Source: Mixta calida (GTDB lineage Bacteria > Pseudomonadota > Gammaproteobacteria > Enterobacterales > Enterobacteriaceae). Taken from it: a stretch of DNA of 64,000 nucleotides. The stretch lies in the NCBI RefSeq assembly GCF_002953215.1, contig NZ_CP026378.1, forward strand, positions 1,780,540 to 1,844,539, in the 5' to 3' direction. Shown here piece by piece: positions 21,082-31,461 of the stretch (the first letter of the stretch is position 1; every line of letters starts with the position of its first letter). The translations under genes were made by a program, and so were the position numbers. A model generated the notes under the pieces. The model had not been told where the DNA came from and did not search any database. It worked only from the letters and a program-made list of their open reading frames with translations.

Positions 21082-22542
21082 CTACTCAAGGTTATGTTCC
21101 ACTTCCTGACGCTGGAAAAGCACTTTCATTCTGGCGCCGCCCAGCGCGCTGGTGCCCGCTTCGATATCGCCCGCGTACTGCTCCAGAATATCGCGCGCCA
21201 CCGCCAGCCCCAGCCCCTGTCCGGGACGCAGCGTGTCGGCGCGCTGGCCGCGCAGAAAAATAATCTCCCGCTTGCTTTCGGGAATGCCGGGGCCGTCATC
21301 TTCCACCACCAGCAGCAGGCAGGAGTCGGTCTGGCGCGCGCTGATTTCCACAAACTCCAGGCAATATTTGCAGGCGTTATCCAGCACATTGCCCATCACT
21401 TCCATAAAGTCATTCTGATCGCCGACGAAGGTGATTTCCGGCGAGACATCCAGCGACAGGGAGATGCCTTTGCGCTGGTAAACCTTATTCAATGCCGAAC
21501 AGAGGCTGTCCAGCAGCGCGGAAACGGAATGCAGTTCGCGCTTCAGCGGGTTGTGATCCGCCTGCATGCTGGCGCGGTGCAGGTAGTAGCCGATCTGCTG
21601 CGAGATGCGGCTGATCTGCTCCAGCATGATCGGCTCCGCCTGCTCGACGGAGAGATTCTTGCCGCCGCGCAGCGATCGCAGGGTGCTTTGCAGCACCGCC
21701 AGCGGCGTTTTCAGGCTGTGGGTAAGATCGGAGAGGGTGGTGCGGTAGCGCGTATAGCGCTGACGCTCGTTTTCCAGCAGCAGGTTCAGGTTGCGCACCA
21801 GACTGCGCAGCTCCTGCGGCGGATTTGGATCGAGCGCTTCGCGCTGACTGCTTTCCAGTTCACGGATCTGGCCAGCCAGCGTGCCGATAGGCCGCAGGCT
21901 CCAGTGCGCCGCCAGCCACAGCAGCGGGATCACCAACAGCAGATTAACCAGCAGCACATAGCTGAACCAGGACCAGACCACGTCAGAATGCTGTAATTCC
22001 TGCGGGATCGAATCGACTACCACCACCGTCAGCGCCGGCAGCGTGGTGGTGGCGTCATAGCGGTTAACCGCCACCGAGTGGGTAAAGGTGTCGTCGCCGT
22101 TATCGTCGTAGGCGTGCAGCTTATTTTGCGCCGCCTGGTCGTTGCCGAGCGCTTCGCGGCTGGTCTGATTACTGGTGTCGATTTCGTAAAAATCGGGCTT
22201 TTTCAGCCAGTCCGGGTTGATCTTCTGGCGGATCTCCGGCACGTCGCGCTGCTGCCACAGCAGGCGGCCGCGCTCGTCGTAGATAAACACCAGCGTCGGC
22301 GAATTCAGCGTCAGCTGCTCCGGCTGGGCGATGGTCAGCTGATTGTTTTTCCACTGGGCGAGGGTATAGAACAGATTGCTTTCGCCGCGCATCACGCGGT
22401 AGGTAGTCTTATCGAAGCTGACGATATACCCGACCACGGCGACCATGCCGTAAGAGAGAGAGAGCACCAGCACCACAGCGGCAGTGGCCAGCAGAAAGCG
22501 GGCGCGCAGCGAAAAGGGCCGTTGGCTTTGCAGGAAGCGCAT
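21082..22542 (-). CDS. phoQ: PhoQ, Mg2+/antimicrobial-peptide sensor kinase
   Basis: PhoQ is the inner-membrane histidine kinase of the PhoPQ system, sensing low Mg2+, acid pH and cationic peptides. The 486-residue protein equals E. coli in length. It has TM1 at about 17-40, an acidic periplasmic sensor ([17 protein letters not shown]), TM2 near 193-215 and a HAMP. The H-box is [14 protein letters not shown] (His277 by E. coli alignment), the N-box [10 protein letters not shown], and the G-boxes DDGPGIPES and GQGLGLAVA. It lies 6 bp downstream of phoP in one operon. Confidence 0.97.
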   Translation of the reverse strand: MRFLQSQRPFSLRARFLLATAAVVLVLSLSYGMVAVVGYIVSFDKTTYRVMRGESNLFYTLAQWKNNQLTIAQPEQLTLNSPTLVFIYDERGRLLWQQRDVPEIRQKINPDWLKKPDFYEIDTSNQTSREALGNDQAAQNKLHAYDDNGDDTFTHSVAVNRYDATTTLPALTVVVVDSIPQELQHSDVVWSWFSYVLLVNLLLVIPLLWLAAHWSLRPIGTLAGQIRELESSQREALDPNPPQELRSLVRNLNLLLENERQRYTRYRTTLSDLTHSLKTPLAVLQSTLRSLRGGKNLSVEQAEPIMLEQISRISQQIGYYLHRASMQADHNPLKRELHSVSALLDSLCSALNKVYQRKGISLSLDVSPEITFVGDQNDFMEVMGNVLDNACKYCLEFVEISARQTDSCLLLVVEDDGPGIPESKREIIFLRGQRADTLRPGQGLGLAVARDILEQYAGDIEAGTSALGGARMKVLFQRQEVEHNLE

Positions 22543-22548
22543 CAGGAA

Positions 22549-23217
22549 TCAGATATCGAAGCGGTAGCCCTGACCGCGCACGGTGGTAATCACCTCTTGC
22601 GGATGCACGGCCTGGATTTTTTTACGCAGTCGCCCCATTAACACATCGATGGTGTGGCTTTCTCGCAGCTCCGCGTCGGGATAGAGTTGCAGCATCAGGG
22701 AGTCTTTGCTGACTACCTTGCCGACGTTGCGAATCAGGGTCTCGATAATAGTGTACTCAAACGCGGTCAGCTTGATCTGTTGCTCATTGACCGTCAGTTC
22801 ACGGCGCGAGAGATCGATCTGGAAGGGCGGCAGAGTAATGATCTGCGACGCCAGCCCGCTGTTGCGGCGCATCAGCGCCTGCATGCGCGCCACCACCTCT
22901 TCAATATGGAACGGCTTGGTTACGTAGTCGTCGGCGCCCGCTTCCAGCGCTTCCACTTTGGCCTGCCAGCCTTCGCGCGCGGTCAGCACCAGAATCGGCT
23001 GTTTGACATCCTGACCGCGCCAGCGGCGGATCAACGCCATGCCGTCTTCATCAGGCAGACCGAGATCGACCAGCGTAATATCAGGAGAGTGTTCAGCCAG
23101 AAAGTAATCCGCTTCTTTCGCATCTTCCGCGGCGTCGACCTGATGGCCCATTTCACGCAGCTGTACCGACAGGTGATGGCGCAGCAGAGCGTTATCCTCA
23201 ACAACCAAAACGCGCAT
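22549..23217 (-). CDS. phoP: PhoP, response regulator of PhoPQ
   Basis: PhoP is the OmpR-type transcription factor activated by PhoQ. The 222-residue protein starts [16 protein letters not shown]. It has the acidic pocket residues in VVEDN, phospho-acceptor Asp in [11 protein letters not shown] (about 51), LTAREG, and Lys in [10 protein letters not shown]. The C-terminal winged helix contains [25 protein letters not shown]. The ATG at 23217 is chosen over an upstream ATG six codons earlier because it matches the family start. A PhoP box lies just upstream. Confidence 0.97.
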   Translation of the reverse strand: MRVLVVEDNALLRHHLSVQLREMGHQVDAAEDAKEADYFLAEHSPDITLVDLGLPDEDGMALIRRWRGQDVKQPILVLTAREGWQAKVEALEAGADDYVTKPFHIEEVVARMQALMRRNSGLASQIITLPPFQIDLSRRELTVNEQQIKLTAFEYTIIETLIRNVGKVVSKDSLMLQLYPDAELRESHTIDVLMGRLRKKIQAVHPQEVITTVRGQGYRFDI

Positions 23218-23249
23218 AGTCCTTTCCTTGTACAAATCATTCAGCGCTG

Positions 23250-23284
23250 AGTATAGGAGAGTGCAGATAAACCGCGCGTTAACA
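23250..23284 (-). promoter_or_regulatory. PhoP box and -10 element of the phoPQ promoter
   Basis: On the minus strand TGTTAA-CGCGC-GGTTTA (23284-23268) matches the direct-repeat PhoP box (T/G)GTTTA-N5-(T/G)GTTTA with one mismatch. A TATACT -10 element (23255-23250) follows 12 bp later. The box occupies the -35 position, the classic layout of autoregulated phoP promoters. Confidence 0.75.
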
Positions 23285-23294
23285 CAGCGACAAT

Positions 23295-23323
23295 CCTGGA
23301 CGGACGCGTCGCGCCCGTCCAGG
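23295..23323. other. Strong hairpin between purB and phoP
   Basis: CCTGGACGG and its complement CCGTCCAGG flank an 11-nt loop. No T-tract follows on either strand, so it may attenuate or stabilise the purB message rather than act as a classic terminator. Confidence 0.6.
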
Positions 23324-23331
23324 AAACACGG

Positions 23332-24750
<1,419 letters not shown>

Positions 24751-25389
24751 TCAGGCCGACGGCATACCGGCTAAAATACGTTTCGCCTCACTCATGAGAC
24801 GATTTCGGAAAAACATTAACTGCAGGCGGCCGCCGCCCACCTGCTGCCAGAGCACCGCGGAGCGGATGCCGGCCAGCAGAGAGGCGCGAATTTTACTCTG
24901 CACCTGGCTGTTTTGCAGCACCGCAGGCGATCCTGTCACCTGAATGCGCGGGCCGAGCGGGCTGATGACATCGACATAGATGCCCGCCATGGCGGCGACG
25001 ATCGTCTCGGATTCGATATCGTAATGGGTCAGCTGGCGATCGAGCTGGGCGATACGCTGCGCCAGCGTATTGAGCGCGGATTTATTGGCGTTCAGCTTTC
25101 TTTCCAGCACCATCAGGCTCAGGGTATAGCGCGTCAGCTCCGCCCCGGCGCCCTGGCGGCTGGGCGTATTCAGCACCGCCAACAGCGTCTCCAGCCCGAA
25201 GCGCAGATGGGTTTCGTCGTTGCCGTAAACGGCCAGCGTGGAAGAGGGGTTTAAATCGAGCAGGCTGCTCAGGGAGGTTTTCAGCGACTGCGCGTCGCAC
25301 TGGCCCTGATGGGCCAGCTGCTGCGCCAGATGCGCGGCCTGGCAGATGCCTGCCAGCGCCAGCGTGATGTCGTAATAATTTTTAGCCAC
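24751..25389 (-). CDS. hflD: HflD, lysogenisation regulator
   Basis: HflD is a membrane-associated protein that, in E. coli, binds phage lambda CII and lowers lysogeny frequency; its cellular role is poorly defined. The 212-residue all-helical protein starts [18 protein letters not shown] and contains the invariant [18 protein letters not shown] and [18 protein letters not shown]. The start is GTG at 25389 after CAGGAGTAACC; an upstream ATG would add six unconserved residues. It sits between mnmA and purB as in E. coli. Confidence 0.95.
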   Translation of the reverse strand: MAKNYYDITLALAGICQAAHLAQQLAHQGQCDAQSLKTSLSSLLDLNPSSTLAVYGNDETHLRFGLETLLAVLNTPSRQGAGAELTRYTLSLMVLERKLNANKSALNTLAQRIAQLDRQLTHYDIESETIVAAMAGIYVDVISPLGPRIQVTGSPAVLQNSQVQSKIRASLLAGIRSAVLWQQVGGGRLQLMFFRNRLMSEAKRILAGMPSA

Positions 25390-25426
25390 GGTTACTCCTG
25401 TATACACATCGGCGCAGCATAAGCGA

Positions 25427-26539
25427 TTATGCCGACACCAGCGGTAAACGCTGCTCGATGATGCCGCCGCCGAGGCAGATTTCGCCCAGATAGAAGACGG
25501 CGGACTGGCCTGGCGTGACGGCGGCCACCGGCTGCCCGAAGCGCACTTCGATGCGATCGTCGTCCAGCGGCGTAACGACGCAGGGGATATCTTCCTGACG
25601 GTAGCGCGTTTTCACCGCGCACTGCAGCGGCGCGCGCAACGGTTGACGGTCAACCCAGTGCAGCTGTTGCGCAATCAGGCCGACGGACATCAGGCGCGGA
25701 TGGTCGGCGCCCTGCGCCACGATCAGGCGGTTATTGGCGACATCTTTATCCACCACGTACCAGGGATCGTCGCTGCTCTCTTTCAGGCCGCCGATGCCGA
25801 GGCCTTTACGTTGCCCCAGCGTATGGTACATCAGGCCCTGATGTTCGCCCACGGTCTGACCGTCGACGGTGACGATTTCGCCAGGCTGCGCCGGCAGATA
25901 GCGTCCGAGGAAATCACGGAATTTGCGTTCGCCGATAAAGCAGATGCCGGTAGAATCTTTTTTCTTCGCCGTCACCAGCTCCAGATCTTCCGCGATGCGG
26001 CGCACTTCCGGCTTCGACAGCTCGCCGACCGGGAACAGGCTCTGAGCGATCTGCTGGTGGCTGAGCGTGTAGAGGAAGTAGCTCTGATCTTTATTGCCGT
26101 CGAGACCGCGCAGCAGCTGGCTCTGGCCGTTGCTGTCCTGGCGGCGAACGTAGTGGCCGGTGGCGATAAAGTCGGCGCCGAGATCTTCCGCCGCGAACTC
26201 CAGGAACGCTTTGAACTTGATCTCTTTGTTGCAGAGAATATCGGGGTTAGGCGTGCGGCCCGCCTTGTACTCTTCAAGGAAATGCTCGAAGACGTTATCC
26301 CAGTATTCAGCGGCGAAGTTGACCTTATGCAGCTTCATGCCGAGTTTGTCGCACACTGCCTGGGCGTCGGCCAGATCGTCCGCGGCGGTACAGTACTCTT
26401 CGCCGTCGTCCTCCTCCCAGTTTTTCATAAACAGACCTTCCACCTGATAGCCCTGCTGTTGCAGTAACCAGGCGGAAACGGAGGAATCGACGCCGCCGGA
26501 CATTCCGACGATCACTTTTTTCTGGCTGTTGTCAGACAT
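25427..26539 (-). CDS. mnmA: MnmA, tRNA U34 2-thiouridylase
   Basis: MnmA transfers sulfur to U34 of tRNA-Lys, -Glu and -Gln, receiving it through the Tus relay. The 370-residue protein has the PP-loop GMSGGVDSS (12-20), the catalytic Cys in [11 protein letters not shown] (about 102) and the second Cys in [10 protein letters not shown] (about 200). [11 protein letters not shown] follows. It is the upstream gene of the mnmA-hflD-purB cluster. Confidence 0.97.
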   Translation of the reverse strand: MSDNSQKKVIVGMSGGVDSSVSAWLLQQQGYQVEGLFMKNWEEDDGEEYCTAADDLADAQAVCDKLGMKLHKVNFAAEYWDNVFEHFLEEYKAGRTPNPDILCNKEIKFKAFLEFAAEDLGADFIATGHYVRRQDSNGQSQLLRGLDGNKDQSYFLYTLSHQQIAQSLFPVGELSKPEVRRIAEDLELVTAKKKDSTGICFIGERKFRDFLGRYLPAQPGEIVTVDGQTVGEHQGLMYHTLGQRKGLGIGGLKESSDDPWYVVDKDVANNRLIVAQGADHPRLMSVGLIAQQLHWVDRQPLRAPLQCAVKTRYRQEDIPCVVTPLDDDRIEVRFGQPVAAVTPGQSAVFYLGEICLGGGIIEQRLPLVSA

Positions 26540-26637
26540 GACACACTCACGACAAGGAACAAAAACAGGCGGCGTATTCTAGCACGCGTCAGACGAGGAC
26601 GCATCCCCGCCGCGCGGCTGGCGCGATGGGAAAGCCA

Positions 26638-27075
26638 TTATCGATAAATTCGCACCAGCGACAGCGGATAACGCACGCCGCTTTGCCAGATACGCACGCT
26701 TTCCGCCACCAGCGGCGAACGCAGACGATCCGCCGTCAGGATCTGCTGCGGCGACAGCCACCAGCAGCGGTCGATATCGCTGTCCTGCGGCTGCGTCGGC
26801 AGACGCGTCGGGAGATCGACGGCGAACAGAAAACGGATAAAGGGAGTATTGTCCGGCGCGGTCCACTGCTGCACGCCGAGAAAATATTCCATCTCCGCCT
26901 GAATGCCGGTCTCCTCGTACAGCTCGCGGCTGGCGGCCTCCAGCAGACTCTCGTCCGCTTCCAGATGGCCGGCGGGCTGGTTCCAGGTCGCTTTGCCGTG
27001 GACGGTTTCTTCCACTACCAGCAGTTCGCCTTCCGCCTGCACTATGCAGGCGACGGTCACGTGCGGTTTAAACAT
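26638..27075 (-). CDS. nudJ: NudJ, HMP-PP/thiamine-PP phosphatase (Nudix)
   Basis: NudJ hydrolyses nucleoside di/triphosphates and thiamine precursors such as HMP-PP. The 145-residue product starts [19 protein letters not shown]. It has the Nudix box built on [20 protein letters not shown] followed by TGI (residues about 35-57). The ATG at 27075 matches the family start; a longer frame to 27120 is unconserved. It overlaps no neighbour and lies 17 bp after rluE. Confidence 0.94.
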   Translation of the reverse strand: MFKPHVTVACIVQAEGELLVVEETVHGKATWNQPAGHLEADESLLEAASRELYEETGIQAEMEYFLGVQQWTAPDNTPFIRFLFAVDLPTRLPTQPQDSDIDRCWWLSPQQILTADRLRSPLVAESVRIWQSGVRYPLSLVRIYR

Positions 27076-27092
27076 CAGCTGCTCCTTTCGGA

Positions 27093-27719
27093 TTAAAATT
27101 GATCGGTGACGTCGCGCCATTCACCCTGCGCCAGGCCGTCCAGCGTCAGCGACGCCAGGCCGTAGCGGATCAGCCGCAGCGTTGGGAAACCGATATGGGC
27201 GGTCATGCGGCGCACCTGACGGTTGCGTCCTTCATACAGGGTGATTTTCAGCCAGCTGGTGGGAATCGCTTTACGTTCGCGGATCGGCGGCTGGCGCGGC
27301 CAGAGCCAGGCGGGTTCCGCCACCTTTTCGACGCCAGCGGGGAGGGTGGGGCCATCTTTCAGATTAACGCCATCGCGCAGTGCCTGCAGCGCGCTGTCAT
27401 CGGGTTCGCCTTCCACCTGCACGTAGTAAATTTTGCCGGTGCGTTTGCCCGGTTGGGTCAGCTTCGCCTGTAACGCGCCGTCGTTGGTCAGCACCATCAG
27501 GCCTTCGCTGTCGCGGTCCAGGCGGCCCGCGGCGTAAACGTCGCCGACCGGAATAAAATCCTTCAGCGTGGCGCGGCCCGCTTCGTCGGTGAACTGCGGC
27601 AGTACATCATAGGGTTTGTTAAAAACGATCACCCGACGCGGCCCTTTACGTGACGGTGGCGGGGCGGAAGCACGGCTGAATCGTTTAACGTTGTGATTCT
27701 TAACGACAGTTTTACGCAT
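27093..27719 (-). CDS. rluE: RluE, 23S rRNA pseudouridine(2457) synthase
   Basis: RluE makes pseudouridine 2457 in 23S rRNA. The 208-residue protein has a basic N-terminus, [20 protein letters not shown], the catalytic motif [15 protein letters not shown] (Asp near 76) and [19 protein letters not shown] typical of the RsuA family. The ATG at 27719 fits E. coli; longer in-frame starts run back to 27785 into the icd promoter region. Confidence 0.93.
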   Translation of the reverse strand: MRKTVVKNHNVKRFSRASAPPPSRKGPRRVIVFNKPYDVLPQFTDEAGRATLKDFIPVGDVYAAGRLDRDSEGLMVLTNDGALQAKLTQPGKRTGKIYYVQVEGEPDDSALQALRDGVNLKDGPTLPAGVEKVAEPAWLWPRQPPIRERKAIPTSWLKITLYEGRNRQVRRMTAHIGFPTLRLIRYGLASLTLDGLAQGEWRDVTDQF

Positions 27720-27850
27720 GAGCTTTGCACTTGAGGGTAATGAGCGCATTATAACGCGAAATCGAGATGATTGGCGCGGCGGCAATATTCAAGTAGTATT
27801 GACGCGCATCTTACAAATCATTAACAAAAAAGCGCTCGAAGGAGAGGTTA

Positions 27851-29104
27851 ATGGAAAGCAAAGTAGTTGTTCCGGCGGAAGGTCAGAAAATCACGCTTGA
27901 CGGTCAGGGCAAACTGGTTGTCCCTGCTAATCCGATCATCCCTTATATTGAAGGTGACGGCATTGGCGTGGATGTATCTCCTGTCATGATCAAAGTGGTT
28001 GATGCCGCTGTGAAAAAAGCCTACAACGGCGAGCGAAAAATTTCCTGGATGGAAATTTACACCGGTGAGAAATCCACGCAGGTGTATGGCCCGGACGTAT
28101 GGCTGCCGGAGGAGACGCTTGACCTGATTAAGGACTATCGCGTTGCCATCAAAGGCCCGTTGACGACGCCGGTTGGCGGCGGTATCCGTTCTCTTAACGT
28201 TGCGCTGCGTCAGCAGCTGGACCTGTACATCTGTCTGCGTCCGGTACGCTACTATCAGGGCACCCCAAGCCCGGTAAAACGTCCGCAGGACACCGATATG
28301 GTGATCTTCCGTGAAAACAGTGAAGACATCTATGCCGGCATCGAGTGGAAAGCGGGCACTCCGGAAGCGGATAAAGTGATCAAGTTCCTGCGCGAAGAGA
28401 TGGGCGTGAACAAGATTCGCTTCCCGGAACAGTGCGGCATCGGCGTGAAGCCTTGCTCTGAAGCGGGCACTAAGCGCCTGGTGCGCGCGGCGATTGAATA
28501 TGCCATCACCAACGATCGCGACTCTGTGACCCTGGTTCACAAAGGCAACATCATGAAGTTCACCGAAGGCGCGTTTAAAGACTGGGGCTACCAGCTGGCG
28601 CGCGAAGAGTTCGGCGGCGAGCTGCTGGACGGCGGCCCGTGGGTGAAAATCAAGAACCCGAACACCGGCAAAGAGATCGTTATTAAAGACGTGATCGCCG
28701 ATGCGTTCCTGCAGCAGATTCTGCTGCGCCCGGCCGAGTACGACGTGATCGCCTGTATGAACCTGAACGGCGACTACATCTCTGACGCTCTGGCGGCGCA
28801 GGTTGGCGGCATCGGCATCGCGCCGGGCGCTAACATCGGCGACGAGTGCGCGCTGTTTGAAGCGACGCACGGCACCGCGCCGAAATACGCAGGCCAGGAC
28901 AAAGTCAACCCAGGCTCTGTTATCCTTTCGGCGGAAATGATGCTGCGCCATATGCAGTGGTTCGAAGCCGCAGACCTGATTGTTAAAGGCATGGAAGGCG
29001 CTATCGCCGCGAAAACCGTGACCTATGACTTCGAACGTCTGATGGAAGGCGCTAAGCTGCTGAAATGTTCAGAGTTTGGCGACGCGATTATCAGCAACAT
29101 GTAA
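27851..29104 (+). CDS. icd: Icd, NADP-dependent isocitrate dehydrogenase
   Basis: Icd converts isocitrate to 2-oxoglutarate in the TCA cycle. The 417-residue protein is close to E. coli Icd (416). It has the substrate/phosphorylation loop [14 protein letters not shown] (the Ser equivalent to Ser113), [21 protein letters not shown] and [22 protein letters not shown] good AAGGAGAGG site precedes the ATG. The 3' end of icd is the attachment site of lambdoid phages such as e14/21; here the gene is complete, and accessory DNA follows. Confidence 0.98.
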   Translation: MESKVVVPAEGQKITLDGQGKLVVPANPIIPYIEGDGIGVDVSPVMIKVVDAAVKKAYNGERKISWMEIYTGEKSTQVYGPDVWLPEETLDLIKDYRVAIKGPLTTPVGGGIRSLNVALRQQLDLYICLRPVRYYQGTPSPVKRPQDTDMVIFRENSEDIYAGIEWKAGTPEADKVIKFLREEMGVNKIRFPEQCGIGVKPCSEAGTKRLVRAAIEYAITNDRDSVTLVHKGNIMKFTEGAFKDWGYQLAREEFGGELLDGGPWVKIKNPNTGKEIVIKDVIADAFLQQILLRPAEYDVIACMNLNGDYISDALAAQVGGIGIAPGANIGDECALFEATHGTAPKYAGQDKVNPGSVILSAEMMLRHMQWFEAADLIVKGMEGAIAAKTVTYDFERLMEGAKLLKCSEFGDAIISNM

Positions 29105-29125
29105 TGATTGTTGATGTGAAATAAT

Positions 29126-29155
29126 AAGCGGAACTATGGTAGTTCCGCTTTTTTA
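29126..29155 (+). terminator. Terminator of icd
   Basis: AAGCGGAACTA and TAGTTCCGCTT form an 11-bp stem followed by six T residues. Confidence 0.9.
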
Positions 29156-29281
29156 TTTTTCCGGCGATACGGCAGGGGATCTTCGCTGACGCATTTATGA
29201 GCACTCCTGTCAAATCGCCGTATCTTATCCTTTGAAAAAAGGTGTGTAACTGTATGGTTTTTCATCATAGGGAAATGATGT

Positions 29282-30430
29282 ATGAGCCATTGCCTGCCTG
29301 GAACGGATCTTTACTATCTGCCGCGCGATAATCTCGAACCTGAGAAATTTAAGTTAATCATCAGTCCCTCTCATGCCTGGTCGCGTATTGACGATGAGTA
29401 CGTTTTTGATGACCGCTGGTCATCGGGTTTTCAGCTGATCAATATGCAGCGCCGCGCTTTTAACGGTTATACCAATCAGCAGCCGCTACACGGGCCGCGC
29501 GAGCGTGAAAAACTGAAAAGCATGGTATATGGCGGCGAGATGGTGATGCTCGAAAGGTCCAATTCTTCGTCAGGCAGACTGTTTGATATCAATGATGACG
29601 GCGAACTGATTTGTCGCGATCCGCTGGCCTTCAGATTTGACGGCGCGCAAAGGATTATTGATGCGTATAAAAATGCCGTGGCGTGGCGTGGCGTGGCGTG
29701 ACAACAGCGGCACGGATGGCAAACCACGCCCCACCGTACTGCCTGAGCAGTTGACAAACACATCACAGCCCGCCGCGCTCAGCACCATCAACAGCAAAAT
29801 GGCGGGGCGCCTGTTAGCCGCTGGTGGTATTTATAATCAGAATCCTGAGATGTTTGCAGAAACCGCGCGCAAGCTGGGCGGCGAGGCGGCACAGGGTTTT
29901 GATGAAGTACTGAACGAGCAGACAGCCGGATCGCTAATTGCGTTAAGCTCAATATTTGCAGCTGGACGGGCAGGCATTCACTCTGCATCCATTACAGAGA
30001 TAAAAAACTGGAAGCTTTTTTGGGCTGGTATAAAGGAAACCGAGTGTTACTCCAGAACATTGACGTTGTGAAAATGGAGTATGTTAAAAGAGACAGTACA
30101 GAGCTGAAAATATTAAGAAATTCTTTTAACAGCACTGTCAGGCGAGATTTCGTACAGCGCATAGCTGAGCACCCGGATGTGATTAATCGCTTGAGCGCAT
30201 CTCAACGAGAGTTACTACAGGCTGGAATGATACCGAAGAAATACAGTGTTCATCATAAGTTGCCGCTGGACGATACTGGAACAAACGATTTCTCGAATCT
30301 GGTATTGATTAAAAATACGACCGAGCATTCTGTTTTCACCACCACTCAAAATGCTATCCGTCGAGGCATGGCGCCAGGAGACCACAGAACAGTTTTATGG
30401 CCGGTTCCCAAAGAGGTAATTTATCCATGA
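29282..30430 (+). CDS. HNH-type nuclease toxin, frame broken twice
   Basis: Three overlapping frames form one gene. Part 1 (29282-29701) starts MSHCLPGTDLYYLPRDN and holds an N-terminal domain I do not recognise. Part 2 (29703 to about 30005) carries NSGTDGKPRPTVL and an Ala-rich helical region. Part 3 (about 30008-30430) ends in an HNH-like nuclease: YSVHHKLPLDDTGTNDFSNLVLI then TEHSVFTTTQ, with HHK, Asn and distal His as expected metal/catalytic residues. The first break lies in a GTGGC repeat (29678-29700); two or five units instead of four would restore frame. The second lies in an A-run (30002-30007), where one extra A restores TEIKKLEAFLGWY. The stop overlaps the next gene by ATGA, a typical toxin-immunity arrangement. 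The region is AT-richer than the core genes. Confidence 0.7.
29678..29700 (+). repeat. Pentanucleotide tandem repeat (GTGGC)4 + GTG inside the toxin gene
   Basis: Four perfect GTGGC units plus GTG. As read, translation runs NAVAWRGVA and stops. With two or five units it continues WRDNSGTDGKPRP in the downstream frame. Each unit change shifts the frame because 5 is not a multiple of 3. Confidence 0.9.
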
Positions 30431-30891
30431 ATAAAGAGATGAGCAGTTTAACATTAGCCGTAAACGAATTTAATCGGCTGAGTGAAGAACTGGGGTATGA
30501 CATTAATCCTCCATACAAAGGGACGTTACCCACTCACGATTTTGGTCGTGGTATTACGCAGCTTGCACAATTCTGGCTGCAATATAATGAATTACTTCGT
30601 ATAAGTAACGGATTATCCGCAGATGGGCATACTTGCTATGGCCTATCGACAGCCAGCAATGAGCCAGGATTAATTGAATTTAACGACGCGTTAAATACAC
30701 CCGGTTTTGAATTTGATGGCATGCATGGGCGTATTGTTATTGGAGAAAATAATACTGATACGCTCTATTATGACACCGTTACAAAACGATGGGAGTCCTG
30801 CGATCGCATCGGCACTGAAAACGTATGGGAATCCTGCGATACGCTGGCAGAACTGATAGAAACTAAAATAAAATTGTTAAAAATAAAGTGA
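30427..30891 (+). CDS. Probable immunity protein, SMI1/KNR4 (SUKH)/YrhA-like
   Basis: The 154-residue acidic protein starts MNKEMSSLTLAVNEFNRL and its ATG overlaps the toxin stop (ATGA). It has the SUKH-type pattern: an N-terminal helix, LRISNGLSADGHTCYGL around residues 60-70, a beta-rich middle (GRIVIGENNTDTLYYDT) and a C-terminal helix (CDTLAELIETKIKLL). SUKH proteins commonly neutralise linked nuclease toxins. The family call is from recall of the pattern; the neutralising role is inferred from gene order and overlap. Upstream in-frame starts (30397) lie within the toxin and are less likely. Confidence 0.65.
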   Translation: MNKEMSSLTLAVNEFNRLSEELGYDINPPYKGTLPTHDFGRGITQLAQFWLQYNELLRISNGLSADGHTCYGLSTASNEPGLIEFNDALNTPGFEFDGMHGRIVIGENNTDTLYYDTVTKRWESCDRIGTENVWESCDTLAELIETKIKLLKIK

Positions 30892-30981
30892 CGCCATGTT
30901 AGAAGCTGAAAGGCGTAGTGTAATTAAAAAATAAGTTAATTTGTAATGGTGGGTGCTACGCCCCAATGATTAATCATTAAA

Positions 30982-31010
30982 CCTTGCCATCCGGCGGGGT
31001 TTTATTTTTT
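30982..31010 (+). terminator. Terminator after toxin-immunity pair
   Basis: CCTTGCC-atcc-GGCGGGG (two G-T pairs) followed by TTTTATTTTTT, 90 bp after the immunity stop. Confidence 0.65.
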
Positions 31011-31461
31011 ATTTTATTTTTTTCGAATTTTCTACACCATATATAGTAAACTTATCGCCTGGCACAGATATGCATAATTACCCCTCCTGTAATCCAATAT
31101 GTTTTAAATGCTGGGCTAATGTATGGTTGGCAACAATATTTATTTTGGCTATGAAGTGGGGGTGCAAAATTATCACCCGCCGTATTTACTTTTTTTCATT
31201 TAAATCCATGTCGTCTTGGTTAAATTTTATTGTCGAGAATTTTGAATCTTCTGGTCGGTTTTCAATCTTCTGAAAGACAGGCTGAACAGGGAAAAATATT
31301 TATACTCATGCGATGTCCACGGTGTTTAAATCAATCATTATATTAACCATAATACAACCGAGTGGGATAACAGTTATAAATGAACAATGTATTTGTTGAT
31401 CATCACTGGCGATAATTCAGGCATTTTACAGCCCCAGCCGGGCAATTTTTATGGAGAAAAC
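31011..31461. other. AT-rich spacer without a convincing gene
   Basis: The stretch is strongly AT-rich. The one open frame (31070-31273, 67 codons) has no ribosome site and no family features. The later part presumably holds the promoter of the tailspike gene; nothing else is clear. Confidence 0.5.

Noticed and set aside
31070-31273. 67-codon frame before the tailspike
   Set aside because: Low-complexity hydrophobic reading in AT-rich DNA without translation signals.
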